A stretch of DNA of 64,000 nt from Candidatus Eiseniibacteriota bacterium (lineage in GTDB: Bacteria; Eisenbacteria; RBG-16-71-46; CAIMUX01): positions 62,001 to 126,000 of the forward strand of contig CAIMUX010000103.1 in the NCBI GenBank assembly GCA_903844735.1. Reading direction: 5' to 3'. The notes under the pieces were generated by a model that made no database searches, was not told where the DNA came from, and saw only the letters and a list, made by a program, of their open reading frames with translations. A program made the position numbers and the translations under genes. Below are positions 58,476-64,000 of this stretch, piece after piece. The stretch's first letter is position 1, and the number at the start of each line of letters is the position of its first letter.

Positions 58476-59880
58476 GTTCTCTCCTGGTGCCGGCGGTGCG
58501 GTGACGGGGCGCCCGACTCGATCCGGAGGGTGGCGCCCGCTTCTCTCTCGCTTCGTCGCCCACTATGGGATGCTCGGCGTGTTGCTCCTCCTCGGGGCGT
58601 TCTTCTCGATCGTTACGGTGCGGGAGCAGCAGCCCGAGGGGGCCCGCGCGGGGCGTTCCCTCTCGGCGCGCGTCGTGTGCACGGCGCCTGCGGGCTGCCG
58701 GATCATCCTCGTCGAGCGGGTGGGGGCACCGGACCGCGCCTTCGCGATGACCTTCGCCGGAGAGCTGTCCCGCTGCGGGCGCTCGCTCACGGCCCGGATC
58801 CCGGGCGACCCAGCCGAGGTGCGCCGGGCTCTGGAGCACGAGGCTCCTCCGTTGGTTGTGGCCACACCCACCTCCAGCGCGCCCGCAGTCCGCAGCATCA
58901 TCGCCTCGATCCCGGCGCTGGCCGGGGTCATCGTCGTCGAGCCGGCGTCGTACCGCTGGCCCACGTTCCTCCTCCCCTCCAACCTGCGCAACATCGCCAA
59001 TCAAATCGCGGTGATCGCGATCCTCGCGGTCGGGATGACGCTGGTGATCGTCTCCGGGGGGATCGATCTCTCCGTGGGGAGCTTGATCGCCCTGTCCGCG
59101 GTCTGCGCGGCCGGGCTCGTCGGGATGATGGGGGGCGAAGCGACGGGCGCCGGGGCGCTGCTCGTGGCGGCGCTGACGGCGACGTTACTCTGCGGCCTCG
59201 TCGGGCTCTTCTCGGGCCTCATGGTGACGCGCTTCCGGGTGCCGCCGTTCATCGCCACGCTCGGGATGATGCAGGTCGCCAGCGGCATCGCCTACATCCT
59301 TTCGCACGGCAAGCCGATCTACCGGCTTCCTGGATTCTCGGTGGTGCTCGGGCGCGGGGCCGACCCGCTCCTCGGCGTGCCCTGGGCGGTGTGGCTGATG
59401 GTGGTTCTGTATGCCGCGGCCCATCTCGTGATGTCCCGCACCGTGTTCGGGCGGCACGTTTACGCGGTCGGGAGCAACGCGGAGGCGGCGCGTCTCGCGG
59501 GAGTGCGCGTGAACCGAGTGCTAGTCGCGGTCTACCTCGGGAGCGGCCTTCTCGCCGGGCTCGGCGGCGTCATCACCGCCTCGCAGCTCAAGAGCGGCGC
59601 ACCGACCTACGGGCTCCTATACGAGTTGTACGTGATCGCCGCGGTGGTGGTGGGTGGCACCAGCCTGAATGGTGGCGAGGGGAAGATCCTCGGAACGTTG
59701 ATCGGGGCGTTCATCATCGCGGTCATCCAGAACGGGATGAACCTGGCGAACGTCGAGAGCTACACGCAGAAGGTCGTGCTCGGGCTGGTCATCCTGGGTG
59801 CGGTCCTGCTCGATCGGTTGAAGCAGCGCGGACTGGCGCGGCGGCGCGGCGGATCGGAGGGGGAGGGGACACGAGGATGA
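58435..59880 (+). CDS. RbsC-like permease with periplasmic insertion
   Basis: 481 aa. First TM helix (YGMLGVLLLLGAFFSIVTV), then about 115 residues of soluble sequence (PAGCRIILVERVGAPDRAF, RRALEHEAPPLVVATPTSS) before the normal permease helices (AVIAILAVGMTLVIVSGGID, LSVGSLIALSAV, GRHVYAVGSNAEAARLAGV, VVVGGTSLNGGEGKILGTL). Typical RbsC is about 320-340 aa. Start at ATG 58435 or GTG 58501. Ends in an ATGA overlap with the mannosidase. Confidence 0.9.
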   Translation: MSRRWRYGDAAADRFSPGAGGAVTGRPTRSGGWRPLLSRFVAHYGMLGVLLLLGAFFSIVTVREQQPEGARAGRSLSARVVCTAPAGCRIILVERVGAPDRAFAMTFAGELSRCGRSLTARIPGDPAEVRRALEHEAPPLVVATPTSSAPAVRSIIASIPALAGVIVVEPASYRWPTFLLPSNLRNIANQIAVIAILAVGMTLVIVSGGIDLSVGSLIALSAVCAAGLVGMMGGEATGAGALLVAALTATLLCGLVGLFSGLMVTRFRVPPFIATLGMMQVASGIAYILSHGKPIYRLPGFSVVLGRGADPLLGVPWAVWLMVVLYAAAHLVMSRTVFGRHVYAVGSNAEAARLAGVRVNRVLVAVYLGSGLLAGLGGVITASQLKSGAPTYGLLYELYVIAAVVVGGTSLNGGEGKILGTLIGAFIIAVIQNGMNLANVESYTQKVVLGLVILGAVLLDRLKQRGLARRRGGSEGEGTRG

Positions 59881-62800
59881 GGAACCGAACGGGTGTGGCA
59901 TCGCGGGGACCGAAGGGGCTAGCCGCGGCTGTCTTCATCGTCATGCTGGCCGGTGCGGCCGGGACTGCGAGGGGTGCGATGCCCACGTCGGCTGCCCCGG
60001 CATTCTCGATGGTTCCGGCGGACCAGCTCGCCGATCCCCGGGGCACCCTCTACACCATCGCCACAGCCCACCTCGATACCCAGTGGCGCTGGACCATCCG
60101 CGAGACGATCGAAACGTACATCCCGCTCACGCTAGGCACCAACCTCGGCTTCTTCGACAAGTACCCCGGCTATACGTTCAGCTTCGAAGGGGCCTTTCGT
60201 TACCAGCTCGCCCGCGAGTACTACCCGCGTGCGTGGGAGCGGATGCGGCAGGCGATCGCGGCCGGACGTTGGCGGGTGACCGGGAGCTGGCTCGATGCCG
60301 TCGACACCAACATCCCGTCGCCGGAGTCGCTGACGCGCCACGTTCTCTATGGGAACGGGTACTTTCGGCGCGAGTTCGGTTGTGAAAGCGTTGACGTGTT
60401 TCTCCCCGACTGCTTCGGATTCGGCGCCGCCCTTCCGGCGGTCGCGTCCCACTGCGGCCTTCTGGGCTTTTCCTCGCAGAAGCTGACCTGGGGTTCGGCG
60501 GCGGGCGTGCCGTTTGATCTCGGTCTCTGGGAGGGGATCGACGGCTCGACGCTGGTGTCAGCGCTCAATCCCGGCGCCTACGTCGGGACGATCGACGGCG
60601 ACATTTCGAGCGACAGCACGGCGTGCGCGACGGTGGCGAAGCAGGGCGCGGCCTCGGGTACGTTTGCCGGGGTCCGCTACTTCGGCACCGGCGACACCGG
60701 CGGCGGCCCGACGGAGGCGTCCGTGCAGTGGTTGGAACGCAGCCTCGGCGGGGCCGGGCCGGTGCGGGTGCTCTCGGCGCCCGGGGACCAGTTTGCCCGC
60801 GATCTTTCGACGCCGGAGGTCGCGGGCCTGCGTGCCCGACTTCCGCGCTATCGCGGCGAACTGCTGATGACCCGACACGGTGCGGGCTGCTATACCTCTC
60901 AGGCGGCGATGAAGCGGATGAACCGCCGCAACGAGTCGCTGGCCGACGCGGCGGAGCGCGCCTCGCTCTCCGCCTACCTCCTCGGCGCGTGTCCGTACCC
61001 GCGCGAGGCTGTGCGGGAGAACCAGGTCCGCTTCCTCTGGCATCAGTTTCACGACGACCTCACCGGGACCAGCATCCCGGAGGCGTACGCGTTTTCGTGG
61101 AACGACGAGAGGATCGCGGAGAACCGCTTCGTGGCCATACTGGGGGACGGGGTAGGCGGAGTGGCACGAGCTCTCGACACGCGGACCCGGGGCATCCCGG
61201 TCGTGGTGTACAACCCCCTCTCGATCGAGCGCGAGGATGTGGTGGAAGTCACGATCCAGGTGTCGGGAGCCGGGCTCGGTGACGGCTCCCGGGCAGATGC
61301 CGCAACCGGTGGACGAGTGCCGATCGGGGTTTCGGCCCGGATGGGCTACCGGTGGGGCCGGGGCGCCGCCACCGATCGCGCGGGGCACCCGGGCCTGCAG
61401 GTGATCGAACCGGGCGGCAACGAGGTGCCTGCGCAGGTCCTGGGTGTTTCGGACGCCGGCCTGCGGGTCGCCTTCCTGGCCCGCGTTCCCGGGAACGGGT
61501 TTGCGGTCTTCGACGTGCGCGTAAGGGGCGATGAGGCGGGAGCGCATGAACGCGACGCATGGCCCAGCACCCTAACGGTCGGCCCCGGCTTCTTAGAGAA
61601 CAAACAGTACTGCGTACGCCTCGACGCTGAGGGGGACATCGCCTCGGTCGTCGAGCGTACGAGCGGCCGGGAGCTGCTGCGCTCGCCGCTGCGGCTGCAA
61701 CTGATCGACGACGAGCCGACGAACTGGCCCGCGTGGGAGATCGACTACGAGGACCTCATGGCCGCGCCGCGATCGGTCGTCCACGGCCCGGCGGCGGTGC
61801 GCGTCGCGGAAGACGGCCCGGCCCGCGTGGCCCTCGAGGTCACCCGCCAAGCGGAGGGCTCCACCTTCGTCCAGCTTATCCGGCTCGCCTCGGGCGGGGC
61901 CTCGGGTCGGCTTGAGGTGGAGACCCGGGTTGACTGGCGCACGCCCGGCACCCTGCTAAAGGCAGCGTTCCCGTTCACGGTGGCGAGCGAGCAGGCGAGT
62001 TATGACCTCGGGGTCGGAGTCCTACGGCGGGGCGTCAACACGGAAAAGCTCTACGAGGTGCCGGCGCAGAAATGGGCGGCGTTGTCGTGCGCGGACGGAA
62101 GCGGGACGGCGGACGGAAGCGGGACGGCGCAGGGAGTCGGCGCGGTGGCGGTCCTCGACGACTGCCGGTACGGCTGGGACCACCCGGATCCGGCGACACT
62201 TCGCCTTTCGCTCCTCCACACCCCGCGCGTGAACGCCGGGTGGAAGTGGGTGGCGGACGAGGGCACGCAGGACCTCGGGCGACACCTGCTGACCTACGCG
62301 ATCTGCTCGATCAAAGGATCCGACCGCACCGCGGAGATTTCGTGGCAGGCGGAGCGGCTCAACCGGCCGCTGGTAGCCGTGGTCGCGCCGAAGCACCACG
62401 GTCCCCTGGGTCGTCAGTTCTCGCTGCTCCAGATCGAAGGGACGGACGCCGTGATCGCGCGGGCCTGCAAGCTCGCCGAGGAGGAGAACGCCGTCATCGT
62501 CCGCCTGCAGGAGCTCGACGGTGCGAACGCGACCGCCCGGCTGCGGTTCCCGTGGCCCGTCCGTTCCGTGCGGGAGGTGACCGGCGCTGAGACGCCTTTC
62601 GATCCGGCGCTCGCCTCGCTTTCCCCGACGCGCAGCACGGCGCCGCCCGTCCTGGAGCCGATCGCAGGAACCGTGCACGTCGGGCTCGGCCCGTGGCAGC
62701 TGCGCACGCTGCGTTTCGAGCTGGAGACGCCCGAGGCGGAGCTATCGCGCCCTTTGACCGCGGCGTGCGACCTGCCGTTTGACATCCGCGGCATCACGGC

Positions 62801-64000
62801 GGACGGCGAGACCGACGGCGCGTTCGATGCGTCGGGCGGATCGATCCCCTCGGAGATCCTCCCCACGATCGTGGAGGCGGAGGGGATCCCGTTCCGTACC
62901 GGACCTCGTGTGCCGGGAATGCCCAACGTTCTCGCCTGTCGCGGACAGCGCCTCACGCTGCCGGAAGGGCGCTGGAACCGCCTCTACCTGCTCGCCGCCG
63001 CGGTCGGCGGGGATCGTCGCGCATCTTTCCTGGTTGGCGGACATCCGCGGGATGCCTGGGTGCAGGACTGGGCCGAGCCGGTCGGTTCCTGGGACGACCG
63101 CTTGGCCGACGGGAAGCTGATTCAAGACCCCGCGCGGATCACGCCGGCGTTCGTGAAGCCCGCGCGCCTCGGTTGGGTCGGCACGCATCGGCACGACGCC
63201 ACCGGTGCGAACGTCGCCTACGCGATCACGCCGATCTGCCGTCTCCGCCTCGATCTCGCGCCGGGAGATCATGTGGTGACCTTGCCCGGCGATCCTGGCA
63301 TCCGCGTCCTTGCCGCCACCGCCGCATGGAACGAGAACGATCTCGCCACCCTCGCTACCGCGGTGATCGATGAGGCGCCGGTCACCGCGGTGCGGATCGA
63401 GACGCCGACGTCCGGTTTCCTTGAGTCCACGGAGGTCCGCTTCTCCACGCCCGACCCGGAGGCTGTCGTGCACTTCACGCTCGATGGGAGCGAGCCGGGA
63501 GCCGGATCTCCTGCCTACGTGGCGCCGTTGCGCATCGACCGTGACTGCACGCTGAAGGCGAGGGCCCTGCACCCGGGGCGCGATGACCGCTTCGTCGCCG
63601 TGCGGGAGTTTCGCCGGCTCGCGCCGCGCCCGGCGGTCTCCGTCGCCGGAGAGCTGCAGCCCGGCCTGACGTTTCGCGTCTACCACGGCGACTGGAACGC
63701 GCTGCCCGACTTCGCCGCGCTCCCGGTGGCGGCGAGCGGGGTGGTCGCCTCGGTTCGCCTGCCCGCCGAGGTTCCCGAGGACTTCTTTGGTGTCAGCCTG
63801 GAGGGGTACCTGCGCGTACCCGCCGACGGGGTGTATCTCTTTTCGCTGCGCTCGGACGACGGCAGCCGGTTATACATCGACGGCGCGCTGGCGGTCGACT
63901 CCGATGGCCTCCACGGCCTCGGCGACGAGCGCGGGGAAATACCGCTCGCGGCGGGTCTGCACCGATTGCGTGTCGACCAGTTCGAGCAGGGGGGCGACCA
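59877..64000 (+). CDS. Secreted GH38 alpha-mannosidase, multidomain (3' end beyond window)
   Basis: At least 1,374 codons. Signal peptide (AAAVFIVMLAGAAGTARG). GH38 catalytic core: zinc/active-site ATAHLDTQWRW (His65, Asp67), nucleophile region VFLPDCFGFG (Asp178), WHQFHDDLTGTSIPEAY. Then the mannosidase beta-domains, a chitobiase-C-like segment (RFSTPDPEAVVHFTLDGSEP) and a PA14-like domain (EDFFGVSLEGYLRVPADGVY, LRSDDGSRLYIDG) at the right edge. Short tandem repeat near 62092-62127. ATG overlaps the permease stop. It probably releases mannose from glycans for the upstream importer. Confidence 0.95.
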   Translation, partial: MRNRTGVASRGPKGLAAAVFIVMLAGAAGTARGAMPTSAAPAFSMVPADQLADPRGTLYTIATAHLDTQWRWTIRETIETYIPLTLGTNLGFFDKYPGYTFSFEGAFRYQLAREYYPRAWERMRQAIAAGRWRVTGSWLDAVDTNIPSPESLTRHVLYGNGYFRREFGCESVDVFLPDCFGFGAALPAVASHCGLLGFSSQKLTWGSAAGVPFDLGLWEGIDGSTLVSALNPGAYVGTIDGDISSDSTACATVAKQGAASGTFAGVRYFGTGDTGGGPTEASVQWLERSLGGAGPVRVLSAPGDQFARDLSTPEVAGLRARLPRYRGELLMTRHGAGCYTSQAAMKRMNRRNESLADAAERASLSAYLLGACPYPREAVRENQVRFLWHQFHDDLTGTSIPEAYAFSWNDERIAENRFVAILGDGVGGVARALDTRTRGIPVVVYNPLSIEREDVVEVTIQVSGAGLGDGSRADAATGGRVPIGVSARMGYRWGRGAATDRAGHPGLQVIEPGGNEVPAQVLGVSDAGLRVAFLARVPGNGFAVFDVRVRGDEAGAHERDAWPSTLTVGPGFLENKQYCVRLDAEGDIASVVERTSGRELLRSPLRLQLIDDEPTNWPAWEIDYEDLMAAPRSVVHGPAAVRVAEDGPARVALEVTRQAEGSTFVQLIRLASGGASGRLEVETRVDWRTPGTLLKAAFPFTVASEQASYDLGVGVLRRGVNTEKLYEVPAQKWAALSCADGSGTADGSGTAQGVGAVAVLDDCRYGWDHPDPATLRLSLLHTPRVNAGWKWVADEGTQDLGRHLLTYAICSIKGSDRTAEISWQAERLNRPLVAVVAPKHHGPLGRQFSLLQIEGTDAVIARACKLAEEENAVIVRLQELDGANATARLRFPWPVRSVREVTGAETPFDPALASLSPTRSTAPPVLEPIAGTVHVGLGPWQLRTLRFELETPEAELSRPLTAACDLPFDIRGITADGETDGAFDASGGSIPSEILPTIVEAEGIPFRTGPRVPGMPNVLACRGQRLTLPEGRWNRLYLLAAAVGGDRRASFLVGGHPRDAWVQDWAEPVGSWDDRLADGKLIQDPARITPAFVKPARLGWVGTHRHDATGANVAYAITPICRLRLDLAPGDHVVTLPGDPGIRVLAATAAWNENDLATLATAVIDEAPVTAVRIETPTSGFLESTEVRFSTPDPEAVVHFTLDGSEPGAGSPAYVAPLRIDRDCTLKARALHPGRDDRFVAVREFRRLAPRPAVSVAGELQPGLTFRVYHGDWNALPDFAALPVAASGVVASVRLPAEVPEDFFGVSLEGYLRVPADGVYLFSLRSDDGSRLYIDGALAVDSDGLHGLGDERGEIPLAAGLHRLRVDQFEQGGD

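Overview
High-GC (roughly 65%) bacterial chromosome segment with dense, often overlapping genes. The envelope looks Gram-negative: lipoproteins, a predicted outer-membrane barrel and an ABC importer with a substrate-binding lipoprotein. Six-cysteine surface repeats (GSCC...GTC...AC...NPC) next to NadC/BirA/NrdR/FtsY remind me of deep-branching FCB-like or Eisenbacteria-type environmental genomes, but I cannot assign a phylum from sequence alone. The tmRNA tag reads GKTTTANTELALAA.

Layout. (1) 1-9797, minus: a BREX/Pgl-like defence operon in the order DUF499-type ATPase, PglZ-domain protein, DUF1156 DNA methylase, a small VapB/VapC-like pair, an unknown 173-aa protein and an SNF2 helicase cut by the left edge. 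A GT2 glycosyltransferase lies upstream. (2) 11887-28994: mostly housekeeping. uvrB; a lipoprotein with 14 Cys-rich repeats and an FGE-sulfatase domain; nadC-birA-nrdR-ftsY; an MFS exporter; radC; smpB followed by a degenerate amidase-like protein, a GerMN protein, murI, rph and the XTP pyrophosphatase; ssb; tRNAs Leu, Arg, His, Pro and then Lys (29181). (3) 29750-35889: six consecutive exported proteins (four small beta-rich subunits, a chaperone-like protein, a large Ig/barrel/SdrD-B-like protein) that look like a non-canonical chaperone/usher-type surface fibre. This is my main candidate for an undescribed system. (4) 36082-47140: ssrA (tmRNA) followed by an island bounded by 107-bp copies of the ssrA 3' end. 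It carries an XRE-ImmA regulator, a MazF-like toxin and a five-gene minus-strand operon (AAA ATPase, 161-aa partner, TPR protein, small protein, AEP primase-helicase). Next comes a rearranged second module: mntA-hepT, an internally deleted helicase copy, a CcbP-like protein and a third helicase tail. (5) 47249-55510: accessory genes showing decay: a blaI/blaR-type pair fused by deletion, an S41 protease with TPRs, an SPFH remnant, a second Cys-repeat lipoprotein, a wrecked IS transposase and two TPM-domain proteins. (6) 55696-64000, plus: an RbsBAC-type sugar importer translationally coupled to a secreted multidomain GH38 alpha-mannosidase that runs off the right edge.

Together the window mixes a conserved core with two separate anti-mobile-element islands. 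Operons are tightly coupled (many ATGA/GTGA overlaps), and in-frame tandem repeats recur in otherwise conserved proteins (MurI N-terminus, NrdR C-terminus, RbsA linker).
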